Position numbers and translations under genes: made by a program. The notes under the pieces were generated by a model. That model was not told where the DNA came from and did not search any database. It saw only the letters and a program-made list of their open reading frames with translations. This document shows, in pieces, positions 50,850 to 62,786 of a stretch of 64,000 bases of DNA (its first letter is position 1; every line of letters starts with the position of its first letter). This DNA is from Corylus avellana (Eukaryota; Streptophyta; Magnoliopsida; Fagales; Betulaceae), in contig NC_081544.1 in the NCBI RefSeq assembly GCF_901000735.1, positions 29,878,095 to 29,942,094 of the forward strand, read 5' to 3'.

Positions 50850-51949
50850 AACAAAGAGAAGCAATCGAAGGAACACAATAATCACCGCAAGTACCACTTC
50901 GAAACTTTTCGATCTCTCTCTAAATTTGATTGAAGAAAATGATTTAAATAGACTTCCAACCAGATATATTAATCCTAATGTAAAACAAACTCAAGACTCC
51001 TAATTAACCACAATTGAACTCAAATTAAGGACTCTTACGACAATTCACACACTACTTCTATTACAATTGAAAGACTCCAAACTACTCAAGAGGTAGATAG
51101 AAATTAAGATGAATTTTTAATCCTAAGCCTCCTAGGACGTACGGATTCTTACTTTACTTGCTAAGATTTGAGAGGGACATCACGTACTATTTATGCTATG
51201 AGTCGATGGGAATCTAAGCAGCCAATAGATTTTTTAATTACTCAGTTTACAATTGAAACTTTTATCCCTCTTTTCTAGGAAAGTCTTTAATGATACAGTT
51301 GTATTTGAGTGAAACCCAGGAAGGATTTTATCCCCAACAATACGCATCTCTTTAATTTCTTCCTATCAGACATTCGGAAATGAAATGAATTTACCTTTTA
51401 TGAAATATAAAAATTATGGAAATTTTATCAATTGATTTTTTAAGAATGTGAACTTGCAATACCAGGAGTTCTCTCTATTTCTCTAGTGGGAGATATATAT
51501 ATATAATAAAGCATATCATCTGTGTACATTTATTTGTCTTCTCATTGATGTCCAACCTGCCTCTCTCTCACTCTCATCCAAAAGCTTAAACCTATAAATT
51601 TAAATTTAATAATATTATATTCACTTTTCATTTTTTTGTTTTATTATTTGATATGAGATTTTATCACATGTAAAATTTCAATAATTTATTCTTCACGCTT
51701 GAACCCATATTACAACAAAGTGGATACAACCTGATCTAGCATTGTCAAGGCTCTTTTCAAAATGGTGCTTATTTACAATTATATGATTATTCTTTAACCT
51801 AACTCATGCACATATATACTCGCATTATATCATAGTAAGAAAAAAACAATAACTCTATGGGAATCTACCCATAAATTTGTGCTAAATATACTTATGGCCT
51901 TCTCTCAGAAGATTCTCACAAAAGTTTAGAATGATTTTATGATTTGCAG
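50703..51949. other. Deleted spacer and junction with DUF3067 copy 2
   Basis: HIR 5' flank, then the deletion joint near 51261, then spacer to the joint near 51885. From there on the DNA is DUF3067 intron 1. No gene. Confidence 0.5.
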
Positions 51950-53890
51950 GATATGATGAACACTGTATCGAGCCACCATTGTAATTGCTCGCTAGGATTT
52001 CAGGAGCATCTTATCAAAGGAAGATTTAGTAAAACTCCATGTCCAGGATATTCTGGTCCATATCCTCCTTCAAGAGGATTGGAAAAACTAGTTTTTACCC
52101 TAGGCCAATGCCTTGCTCGTAGATATTATCAAGGTGTTAGGAAATTCAGGCCTGCCTTCTCCAGTATGGTGGATGATGGCATGGATCCAGATAACTCAAA
52201 AGATGGGAATAATGACGAAGAATCTACAAAAGGCGAAACTGGAGGAGTATGTTCACATTGTCTTTTCTTTTCCTTTCCCCCTTTTCTGTATAATTCATTG
52301 CTTTGAAAATGACAATAAATAAAAACCATGGATAGACACTGGTTTTTCAATTGCGTTTCAGATTCTGGGTTCATCGCAATGTGGTTGTCAGAATCTATCA
52401 CTGTATGAATAGATTAACAATTAAATGTGCGATGAGGCTTCATAGTTTCTCTCTCTTTTTTGTTTATTTATTTTTATTTTTTTACTCTAAAAAACACCAA
52501 TAATGTTAACTGTTTGAAGCCTTTATTAATTATTTATTTTTTGAAAAATGTGTGTGGCATCAACAGTCCTCTGCTATTTCGGCTCTCTGTTAACTGGCTG
52601 CTTTATCTTTTCTTCATCGTCCAGGTACTGGTTGCAAGTATTAGCACTTTAACAAGGAGTTAGATCATCAAACAGTAAAATGCTACATCCAACTTTGGAG
52701 TGGGCAAGCATTTGAGTGCACTGATTGATGAACTAGCTTCAGGTTTTGTTTAATAATTGCGGGATTGGAAAACTAATTGTGCCCTTCTTGATGTATTTTC
52801 TAGATGAACTGTAATTTTGTTTTGTTTTAACCATTTAGTTTCTTCGTCAACTACATTTCTTTTGAGCTACTTGGCTCTAACTAGCTGCACACAGATGGCT
52901 TAAATGAAATATAGCATCTATAAGATTATTTTTGGCATAAGTAAATTCTTGTTGGATAAGGAATCTCTCCATTTTCTTTTGAAATTAACAGAGATTAATT
53001 CACAGTGAAGATTAAAATTTCACAATCTCAAGGCATACAAAGCTCTACATTATTTAAGATCTTATCATTAGTTACCGTCCCTTCAAACAATATCTTCGAT
53101 GGGATGAGATTCCAAATGACATGGCTGTATGTACACCTTAGATCATAACCATGAATTGGCCTTTGTACATTTCAATGAAAATGGAGAGGCTCCTAATCCA
53201 TTCTTGTCTTGCTTGCTAATATAGTCAACATCACATTCCCTAATATCTGTGGTAAAGCTTTATTTGTCGTTTTTCAAACCTATGCATAGTTATAAATGGA
53301 AGAATCAAATATTTCTAACTAAACATTCTTTTTGTTTACATTTTTCAGGTGAACAGTGAAATACTTCGGGAGAATCTTGAAAGAATAGTTGGAACAGATG
53401 ATTCGACCTTTAGAGGGATAGACCTTGCAACCCTTATTAGGAACAAGTATGGGAGGTCTTATGATGTTCAACTGATAAAGAAGGTACGTTTGTTGCACTA
53501 CAAGCATAGCTATAGTATACTTCGTGTTTTTATGTTGTTTGTTTTTAACGTAATTTATTGAGAAACAGGTTGGAATTATTGGGAATATGTAATCCATTTT
53601 GCTTGACATAATTTTTTTTCTTTGTGGACCTGATATTCTAATGTCTTTTCATCATAATTACTACTGCAAATGTCAGGTTAGCAATTGATAGCTTATTCTT
53701 TTTTTTTGGTCATCAACTTGGTGACAATTGTGATTTCTATCTTATGCTACCAATATATATATATATATTAAAATGCCCTTAGGTGGATAAATGTGTTATC
53801 TGTGCTCTCACCTCCCACTTGATCTTGGCACTGTTATGTTTATCGTTTTATTAAAATAGAATTTCTAGCTTTCTTGTTTTTATTTTTCTA

Positions 53891-53970
53891 GTCTCTTGTA
53901 TACTTCCCGTGTACTTGGGTTGCACTTTTTGCACTTTTTAATAAATTTGTGATTACTTATAATTAAAATA
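53891..53970 (+). mobile_element. LINE 3' tail fragment (DUF3067 copy 2)
   Basis: Counterpart of 28183-28262, duplicated with the gene. Confidence 0.5.
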
Positions 53971-54608
53971 GAATAGTCATTTGCAAACTTCATCTAGTGT
54001 GAGAAGAAGAGTACTTAAGTTTCTTCTTTAAAACTTGTTCAGTTACATGGGCATTGAAATGCCCTAACTGTCTTTATTATTCTTTTTTTATTATTTCTTA
54101 TTATTTTTTACCAATGTTTGCAAGATGATAGCATTAAATGAACTTATATCGTTACCTTGGCTCTTTAACTTTTGATTTTCTTTGGTTTGATACCATGTTC
54201 TTATTTGTAGATAACCACCCTAAGATCTGTGAATATTCATCATAACATCTGTATTGAAATTGTACATTATAATCTTTTGGGGATTTTTTGACATATGTTG
54301 GTCATGATACTGAAACTTTCCTGCTTGAAAAAATAGTCTTGCTGTTCTATGTTCCTATTACCCCTAGATGATTATTTTCAACTTTTTTTTGGCATTTCAC
54401 ATGTTACTTCTGCTTGACCTTCTCTAGGAGTTCATGGGAAAAATCTTTCTTGCTTTGAATGTGATGTGGAAGTACGCGGAGCAGGTATGCAAATTCTTGT
54501 GCTACAAAATCTATGCTTATTAAATGAACTAGAGTAACATCATTATCACTTAATTCAAGTTTCAGAAATGCATAGAACATCAGATTTTTGGAGAAAGACG
54601 AGCTTCAC

Positions 54609-54934
54609 AAAAATTGTTTCATAGGCGATTCAGATTTCTTATATTTATTTTTTGACCAATTTGGAAGAGGTGGTTTCAGTTGAATTAAATTCAAGAAGAG
54701 TATGTATGTTTATCTTAAACTTGCATGTTGCATACAAATATGAACATGAACCTCCAATAAAATGATATTTAAACTTGTTTCATAGGCGATTCAGATTTCT
54801 TATGTTTATTTTTTGACCAATTTGGAAGAGATGTTTTCAGTTGAATTAAATTCAAGAAGAGTATGGATGCTTATCTTAAACTTGCATAGTACTGCATATA
54901 AATATGAACATGAACCTCCAATAAAATGATGTTT
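54609..54934. repeat. 161-bp tandem duplication in DUF3067 copy 2 intron 4
   Basis: Counterpart of 28905-29226, so the tandem repeat predates the segmental duplication. Confidence 0.88.
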
Positions 54935-56031
54935 AACCATCTTACTGGAGCCCAGCAAAGAAGATACCAAAAAAAGAAAAAGAAAAAAAAAAAAAAAAAA
55001 AAAGGAAAAAAAAAAGGAAAAAGAAAGTAGAAGCCACATCATTACTGTTAGTAGTGTGTCTCTGCAATTGGGTTGTCAATGAAATGATAGCCAAATCGGT
55101 AAAGGGATTGTCATCTTTTTTTTTTTTTTTTAAACTACTCATATGTGCAAGGGAAGCTGCTAAAAAGGGTGCCTATGAGAGAGCCAATTGTAATTTTCTC
55201 TAGATTTCCTTTTTGTTGATGAGTTTCTAATAAAGTTGCATATTACTGTTTCTTCCCAGTCAGCCCATTTTTGTTGCCATTCTATGGGTCATCCCTACAC
55301 ATACAAGTCCAAATCTCTGACTTTAGTTTGAAAGTTGTGAGTTTCAATAATTCAAGTTAACATAGTTAATCAAGTTATTGGCACCAACCATATGATCCAT
55401 AGCACAACTGCTTGAATGTTTAGAGGTTATTTATTCCTCCTTGGGCAAGTTCCAATTACCTTGTTCTTTTAGAGATCGTTTCCACTGACTGAAGAAGAGT
55501 ATCTACTGAGGCTTGATGATGTGGCAGACACATTGAGATGCTGGGGAGCTGTCTCACATATTCGAAACAGCCTAGCTAAGTTGAAAGAGCGGCCTCGGAT
55601 AGGAAAGGTAAAAATATGGTCCATTCACTTCTATATATTCATTGTTCATTTAAAGCCTCAATGCTTGGTTTAGGCAAATTAGTCTACTGAAGTGTTTTTC
55701 TCAAAATTTAGCCTCAAAAGTCCTAAATTAGAAGCTAGCAAGTTGTGCAGAGAAAGCAAGAGATAAGACTGATGCTTTTCTTCGATCACCATATCATCAC
55801 TGTATTTATTTAGGCCTCACACCCCATACTCCCTGCTTCAAACGCACCTCAATATTTATTTAGACCAAGCTATGAACTAGTAGATTGGTATGTATTTTAG
55901 GCATTTTCAGTATGGGAGAAAGGTACACTCAAAAAGAATGTGGGCTGTAGCTCCCACTAAAAAATATGAGTTTTATCCTACAGAATATATGAAATTGGAC
56001 AGAGCTTAATGGGAGGCGGAAAAGAGTCACT

Positions 56032-56410
56032 TGCTTTGTTAGAATGTAATCGTTACCATAAATGAGGATTAGATTACCCTAAATGAAGGGATTTGGTTAG
56101 GAGTAAAATGAGATTGGATTACCCTAAATAAAGGGATTTGATTAGGAAAATGAAAGAGGAAAGGGGAGACAAGGATTTTACGGATTCGGTGTTAAAACGC
56201 CTACGTCCACCATTAGGATAAAGCCCTATAGGACTACATTGTACTCTTATTGATTGATTATGATTGTATACATGGCCCTATTTATAGAGCTTACAAATGA
56301 TTTGAATTTATACAAATATAATATAATCCTAATCGAATCCCTTCATTTAGGATAACTAATTCTCATTTATGATATGGATTTCTATCCTTATAATAAACTC
56401 TAACATGCTT
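56032..56410. mobile_element. Solo LTR in DUF3067 copy 2
   Basis: Same LTR as at 30309 (56037-56405), with the same TGCTT flanks (56032-56036 and 56406-56410) and a handful of substitutions. Duplicated with the gene. Confidence 0.85.
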
Positions 56411-56549
56411 GATATGAAATTGTCCAAGATTTTGTTGATTACTCATTTAATCTGTCTACACTGTCACTTGTCATTTGCTGCAGGCAGTAAGCATTTTTAT
56501 AGACATGGATGAGTCTGGAGGCCGAGCAGATGAATGGATCTACAAGTAG

Positions 56550-57945
56550 ATTAACTCAAAAGGAGAGAATGTTATGACGAGGGAGGAACCATACCCACCA
56601 ACACAACACCCTTGGCCATCATCTGAAATCAATTGTTTGGTGGCAAAATGTTTCTGACAGCGGCAGGGCACAAGGAAGATTGGTGCCTTGTGCTTCCAAT
56701 TTGTTTATTATTCCATATATACACCATGGTTGGCGGCATATGAAGCCTCCGTAGATTCTATCATACATGTAAGAGGATGCTCTCATCTTTTGATCTATGC
56801 ACTATTTACCTCACTCCATGTAAATATACAAGTTTGTTACGATGTACAAGGTAAGACACATACACACATAGGGGAGAGATCTTTGACAGCTCCCCTTTCT
56901 AATGTAATGTTATGTTTAGCACCCGTCCATGCAAACTAAGAAATAAATTACAACTGCATTATCTCCTCCCCTACACTAGTTTAAATCCTAAAAGAAGTTT
57001 TTATGTTGCAAAATGTTATATACCACATTTTTTTGTCTCAAAATGTTGACGTAACAATTCCAACAACCTCTTGATTATCATTTTTTAATAAAAATTGATC
57101 CAAAAGTTGGTTGAGATTATCATGTTAGTATTGCGAAATAATTGTATGATAAAAATATGATTTTTAACATTTTTTCATTTTAAAAATTAAAAACAACTGC
57201 TAAACAGTTCTTTCTGGAATGTTCCTCTGAGCTCTGTAATTGCACGTGAACTCATTACTCTAGATGTACTTTGAACTTCTGCCCAAAGAAAACCGAAGAC
57301 ATTATTTCACAGGAATGTGATCCTCTCTATTTCACTTTAAATGGAGAGAAATTCATTTTATAATTAAGATTTTGTTTTGATGCATTTAACAACATCAACG
57401 TACGTGATGCAATATATACACCATTAGACCTGCCAAATCATATGATATGGACCATAATTGGTAGAGTTTAGCAGTGATGGCAGGTTGGCAGCAAAGCCTA
57501 TTAAGTGATTCCAGTAATCTACATCTCTAAGAGAAGATCTACGATTCTACATATTGTCTGGTTATGAATTTACTATGCATCAGAAAAAATATAAACAGAA
57601 AACAGAAAATATTTTTGCATTTGTGTGGGTGCACATATCTGCGATTCCAAGCGTCCATTGAGACGAAGACATTTAGACTTAAAAAAACATTTTCATCGAA
57701 ACAAACATAGCCCAATAAATATAGGGAGGTCTGTCTTGAGTTAGTGTGCTAGGAGACTTTATGGGAATAAAATTATACATAAATAAATAATGAAAGAATA
57801 CCGCAATAAAGACAATTACCATACCCGGCCATACGGGATCACCAACTGAGATGGAGAAACACTTTATGGGACTATATTGTCGGTTACTCGCTTGTTTAGA
57901 TTTTGCGAAAAATATTCTACTCTTGAATAATTTTTTTAAAAAAAT
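56550..57945. other. 3' flank of DUF3067 copy 2
   Basis: Colinear with 30820-32109. Holds an extra segment of about 100 bp near 57175-57280 that copy 1 lacks. No gene recognised. Confidence 0.45.
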
Positions 57946-58981
57946 TTATTTATAAAAAACATTATAATTATGCTTTTGGATGATCTTCATAGCTTTCTGA
58001 TTTGAATCACGCAAGATCTCCAACTCCAATTTCTTCTGTGCTTGGGCTTTCTCATTTGCATCTTTCTTTGCACGCATGATCTCCAATTTCTTTTGTGCTT
58101 TGACTCTCATCAGTGTATCTCGTTCAATATCCACAATAAGGGTCTGAACTGTCTCAAACCCATATGCTAACATGGCCTGTGCATATAAAATTCAAAGATA
58201 TTAAAAAAAGAAAAAAGAAAAAAAGATCTAGTACATCCAAATAACTTGCTAGCTCCAAACCAATTTAGCAAATTGAGAAGTACCTTGTCTAGTGCCACTG
58301 TCAAGGCTTCCGCTATTTCATACTTTTGTTCAAAAAGAGAATGCAGCTCCATCGTTGGAACAAATGCCCTAATAACTAAACATACATAGATATAAGCAAG
58401 CATGTTAGTATCTTCTAAGTGTTAGATAAACTATCTCCCGCGTAAATTATGATCTTGATGAATATGTATGAGTTGTATCAAAGTATCATAGAGACCCTTT
58501 TTGGAGGGATGCGTACAAGATAAAAAATAAGGGACATACCATCAAAAACATAGGATTCGATTAGTCTTTCGATGTTGCTGAGTTGGTAGAAAGCATTTGT
58601 AGCCTTTTTTGCTATAAGGCGGTATTGAATAGATGCAACAACAGTAACAAAGACATTATCCTAACAAGACAACATAAATCACACAACTCACAGATTAATC
58701 ATAATTTCAATCATATATATATAATGTTTAAAATTGAAAAATAAAAATAAAAAGAAGGAAAAAAAACAAAATAAAGAGTATACGCAATAGACCTTTGTCA
58801 TCGTTTCACATTGAACATCAAGCTGCTGTACACGCAAAGTGAGGTGGCCAGCTATCCGCTTGCCACAAATCCAAGGCATACAGTGACAACCAGGCTCAAG
58901 CACAGCGTCAAACTTTCCAAAACTTTCTCTAATGGCCAGAGTTGATTGGTCCACTTTAACACAACAGAAAATTTGCCCCAT
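57946..58981 (-). CDS. HIR-like SPFH/band 7 protein, shortened C terminus (copy F)
   Basis: Exons 58981-58793, 58660-58540, 58375-58284 and 58176-57946, intact splice sites and frames, 210 residues. It has the same [14 protein letters not shown] start, HIR/SPFH core and [10 protein letters not shown] segment as the other copies. Exon 4 ends with [19 protein letters not shown], the same ending as fragment 0 at 32110. It is followed by DUF3067-type flank, like fragment 0, so this DUF3067-HIR pair probably represents the ancestral arrangement. It is more diverged from copies A, C and E than they are from each other. Confidence 0.77.
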
Positions 58982-59715
58982 TTTTGCTCTACGCACAAAA
59001 TATAGAAAACGTACAGTTAGGGAAGTCAATTGTAATTTATAAAAAACAATCTTGAACATGCACCATTGGTAAATGATTTAACAAGATATCCAAACTCAAA
59101 AAAAAAAAAAAAAAAAAAAAAACTTCTCTCTCTAAATTTGATTGAAGAACGTGATTTAAATAGACATGCAACCAGATATATTAATCCTAATGTAAAACAA
59201 ACTCAAGACTCCTAATTAACCACAATTGAACTCAAATTAAGGACTCTTACGACAATTCACACACTACTTAATTCTATTACAATTGAAAGACTCCAAACTA
59301 CTCAAGAGATAGATAGAAATTAAGATGAGTTTTTAATCCTAAGCCTCCTAGGACGTACGGATTCTTACTTTACTTGCTAAGATTTGAGAGGAACATCACG
59401 TACTATTTATGCTATGAGTCGATGGGAATCTAAGCAGCCAATAGATTTTTTTAATTACTCAGTTTACAATTGAAACTTGTCCTAATATATACTAGACCTA
59501 TAATTGACTACTTTAATTTCCACATCTTAATGCAAAATGGAAACCAATTAAATATGTTTAATTAATTAGTAGGTCTTTTTTTCTTGCGAGGTTTAATTAT
59601 CTCATGCTAGCATATTTTGTTCATGATTCAACCATTACAAATCGATTCTAGGACCTACCCCAAACCCACCCTAGCATAGTAGCATTTACCAACGAGACAT
59701 GCATGCAAGACCTAT
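58982..59715. other. HIR copy F 5' flank up to the CACTA insertion
   Basis: Colinear with 34141-34924. The homology stops exactly at GCAAGACCTAT, where the CACTA terminus begins; in unit 1 the next bases are GGCTCTTTAATTACC. Confidence 0.7.
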
Positions 59716-60337
59716 CACTACAAGAAATTTACTCATTAGGGGCGACTTTATTGCCGCCCCTAATACTCAACTATTAGGGGCGACTTTTGAAAGTCGCCCC
59801 TAATAGTTAAGTATTAGCGTCCACATCAAAGTGGACGCTAATAGCCGACCGAAAAGATGAATATTAGCGTCCACTTTACAGTGGACGCTAATAACTCGAC
59901 CCTAATATACATGCAGGAATTATTCAAGAGGCGGGAGAAATATAAGCGGCCAAAAAAACACTTTTAATGTCGACGCTGATAGTGGAGCAATAGCGTCCAC
60001 TTTTTTTGAGCAATAGCGTCCACTTAAGTGGACGCTAAAAGATGGAAAAAAAAAAAAAAAATCAAATAAAAGATCAATAGCATCCATTTTGAAAGTGGAC
60101 GCAAATACTTAAATATTAGAATCGACTTTGTGGACACTAAAGAGCAGGTAGAAAAATAAAAATAAAATAAAATAAAATAAAATGGATGCCCAATAGCGTC
60201 CACCAAAGTGGACGCTAAAGCTCTTCTAAAAAATTAAAAAAAAAAAAGAATAAAATTAAACTACAAGCTCAATAGCGTCCACTAAAGCTTTTTGAAAAGT
60301 AATGTATAACATAGATGGACTTATAACATACATTGAA

Positions 60338-61430
60338 ACTAAGTCTCTAGATACTTAATTATTGTATTTGTATATTTATATCATATTATATATATATATA
60401 ATTTGTTATTATATAATCACATGATTTAATAATCAGTTGATCATGTCATATAATCATATAAATTATAGTGATAATACATTATACTTAAATATTATGAAAC
60501 TTAATTCATGAAGAATAGGACAAAGTTTTCTAAAAAAAAAAAAACATTATTAGATCATGTTCATATGTATTATCATTCTAATTACACTAGAGCATACTTA
60601 ATTAACTAATTAACTATGATCTAATGTAATTAGAATGATAATACACATCATCATATCATTGTTTTTTGAAAATAGTTAACTTACTTAGTAATACTAAGTT
60701 AGTATATATTAACGAACAAGTATGTATAATATATATATATATATATATAATTTGTTTTTGTCAAAATAACCTATAGTAAATTATACTAGGTTAGTAATTT
60801 AATATATTAACTTAGTTAATATGTTAGTTTATTAAGTAACTAGTTATTAAGTCTCTGGGTACTTAATTGTTGTATTTGTATGAGTTTGTATACTTCTGAC
60901 TTACGTCATATTATATATGTATATTTTGTTATTATATAATCACATGATTTAATCATCAATTGATCATTTTATATAATCATATAAATTATAATGGTAGACC
61001 ATATGACGTAACATCTAACTTATAATGATATCTACAGCATAATACTCTAAACATAACAACAACATATATCTCTAAACAAACACATTGTTGATTCTAATAT
61101 TAATCACTTAATTTGTGATATATATGATCATATGATATAATAATTCACATAATCTTTTTTTTTTTTTTTGTTTCTAATTACAATTCACATCATCTTTAGA
61201 TCATGTGATCTACCACTTAACTTAATAGTAATACTAAGTTAGTATATAGTAACTAACAAGTATGTATATAATATATATTCATATATATAATACTCATACA
61301 AATATTAAGTAACATATAATTTTTTTGTTTGTCAAAATAACCTATAGTTAATTATAGTAAGTTAGTAATTTAATATATATTAACTTAGTTAATATGTTAG
61401 TTTATTAACTAAAACTAGTTACAAGTTAGT
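60338..61430. repeat. AT-rich imperfect tandem duplication inside the CACTA element
   Basis: Two diverged copies (about 60338-60850 and 60855-61430) share AAGTCTCTNNNTACTTAATT, ATATAATCACATGATTTAAT, GTCAAAATAACCTATAGT and TAACTTAGTTAATATGTTAG in the same order. Confidence 0.7.
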
Positions 61431-61689
61431 ATGTCAATACTAATATATAACACACACATGTATAATAAAATAAGTAATATACATAGAAGTATTGAGTAAC
61501 ATTTACTTAATTATATTTACTTAATATATATTAATTAACTAAATAATATGTTAATTTATGAACTAACTAGTTAGTATGTCAACTAATACATACACATAAA
61601 TATTAAATTATTCATATAACATATACTATTTAATTTTATATATATAGGTGCTTAATTATTCAATTTTTGCGCCAACAAGTGGCGCGCGC

Positions 61690-61727
61690 GGTGTCTGAAA
61701 TTTTCGAACCAAAAATTTCAGACACCG
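61690..61727. repeat. Short hairpin GGTGTCTGAAATTTT / AAAATTTCAGACACC
   Basis: Perfect inverted repeat of about 15 bp with a loop of 8 bases, beside a GGCGCGCGCG run. Confidence 0.75.
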
Positions 61728-61775
61728 GGTTTTTTTCCCAAACCCTCAAAATCCCTCAAATTTCTGAAATGTCTG

Positions 61776-61905
61776 CCTCTCTCTCCCTCTCACTCACCTC
61801 CCTCATCACTCTCACTCTCGATCTCTCTCTCTCTCCCTCACTCCGGCGCTCGTCTCTCTCTCTCCGGCGCACTAAGCTCTCTCCGACAGCTCTCTCTCCG
61901 GCGCA
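61776..61905. repeat. CT-rich low-complexity tract
   Basis: Many CTCTCTCC units, with CCGGCGC interspersed; resembles a plant gene 5' UTR, in front of the DJ-1 exon. Confidence 0.7.
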
Positions 61906-61958
61906 CCTTTGAATTGATGTATGGGATTAATGTCTTGCAGTGTGATTTTTGATTGCAG

Positions 61959-62075
61959 GCGATGGTTCCTTTTCAAACGTTGCAGGCATTTGGAGTCTCT
62001 GTTGATGCCGTGTGCCCCGGTAAGAAGGCCGGCGATATCTGCCGCACTGCCGTTCATCAGTCTTCTGGTCATCAG
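61959..62075 (+). pseudogene. Isolated DJ-1/PfpI-family exon (DJ1D-like)
   Basis: A 117-bp, 39-codon block between a good acceptor (TTGATTGCAG) and a donor (CAG/GTCTCT). It encodes [20 protein letters not shown] followed by [19 protein letters not shown], which matches the second part of the N-terminal DJ-1 domain of plant DJ-1 homolog D. No preceding exon (with the GDYMEDYE-type start) and no following exon were found nearby. It is embedded between CACTA sequence and LTR sequence. It looks like a gene fragment captured with its introns. No coding lesion is visible in this one exon. Confidence 0.75.
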
Positions 62076-62786
62076 GTCTCTCTCTCACTCTCTGTTATTT
62101 TTATTTTTCTCTGTTTTTGTATTTATGTTTTTGGGTTCTTGTTCTATGAGATTTTTCATCTTCAAATTTCTGCCTTTTCTTGTCCTCTGCCATGTTCTTG
62201 ACATCGTTCTTGACAGGGTTGGAAGGCGCCTGTTCAAGGCACAAAAATGGCTTCGTTCCATTTGAGGGGAACGACGTCATTCTGAGAAGGCCCATGCCTT
62301 CTGAGCAGTCCCTGAAAACAGCTTCATTCCTCCTAAATGGAATGACGTTGTTCCTGGGCATTCTGGGGGCACTGTTTTCTGGTCCCTCCACCAGTTGAGG
62401 GATTTGGGTAATCTTCATCCCAAAGTTGTCTTGTTTGTTGGGAATGATTCTCCAACGCATTCAAAGCCCGGAGGAGGAGTGATTCCTCTCTTGTTGGGGA
62501 TAAAATTTACTGAAGAATATCTCTAATGGACAAGAAATGAAATTTCTCCAATATTTTTCTTCTAACATATAGCTTCTTTTAAATAGTTCAGCGTTCCCAG
62601 TTTATTGCAATCCACCCACAATGATGGTAAGATGTGTTTCTTCTGGATTTGAAATTAATTGATGGAGATTGAAGAAGGCTATAGAAGACGCCAAACCTAA
62701 CACTTGTCTGTTGATTGTTTGCAAGATTTGTTGCATAACGATTTTTGATTCCTCTGATTTCTCTTTGTTTTCTTCCATAATCTACT
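62076..62786. other. DJ-1 intron remnant and LTR-element leader region
   Basis: The left part is T-rich, intron-like sequence after the DJ-1 exon. The right part lies 3' of the primer-binding site of the minus-strand LTR element and may be its untranslated leader or gag remnant. No convincing gag, protease or polymerase motif was seen. Confidence 0.4.

Larger units (their letters stand above)
48908..51884. repeat. Truncated tandem unit 3
   Basis: Starts like units 1 and 2 and includes SINE and HIR gene. At about 51261 it jumps from the sequence equivalent to 34687 to that equivalent to 36436, an internal deletion of about 1.75 kb. It ends at about 51884, at the point equivalent to 37061, where it is joined to DUF3067 intron 1 sequence (equivalent to about 26179). 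Confidence 0.85.
51950..56549 (+). pseudogene. DUF3067 copy 2, lacking exon 1
   Basis: Exons 2-6 are all present with intact frames: 51950-52246, 53349-53483, 54428-54484, 55473-55607 and 56484-56549. Differences from copy 1 are few (for example ILIRN to TLIRN, GKSFL to GKIFL, NTLR to DTLR). Exon 1, with the presumed transit peptide and the native promoter, is absent, because the duplication starts inside intron 1 at about 51885. Upstream is HIR spacer. The first available Met codons (QDMMNTV) would give a protein without a targeting peptide. I call it a 5'-truncated pseudogene. Expression from a new upstream promoter is possible, since no coding lesion is visible. Confidence 0.75.
59716..61958. 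mobile_element. CACTA (En/Spm-type) transposon, left end
   Basis: Starts with CACTACAAGAAAT, the standard plant CACTA terminus. It is followed by subterminal inverted motifs (TTAGGGGCGACTTT, GTCGCCCCTAATA) and many copies of TAGCGTCCACTTT / AAGTGGACGCTAA within the first 550 bp, as CACTA transposases require. The preceding TAT is the likely 3-bp target duplication. No transposase domain and no reverse-complement right terminus (TTTCTTGTAGTG) are visible up to 64000. The element may therefore continue past the window, with everything to its right as cargo. Confidence 0.8.

Noticed and set aside
62101..62460. 119-codon minus-strand open frame near the LTR element
   Set aside because: It lies in the direction of the LTR element's internal region, but shows no gag zinc knuckle or other retroelement motif; kept only as part of the leader/remnant note.
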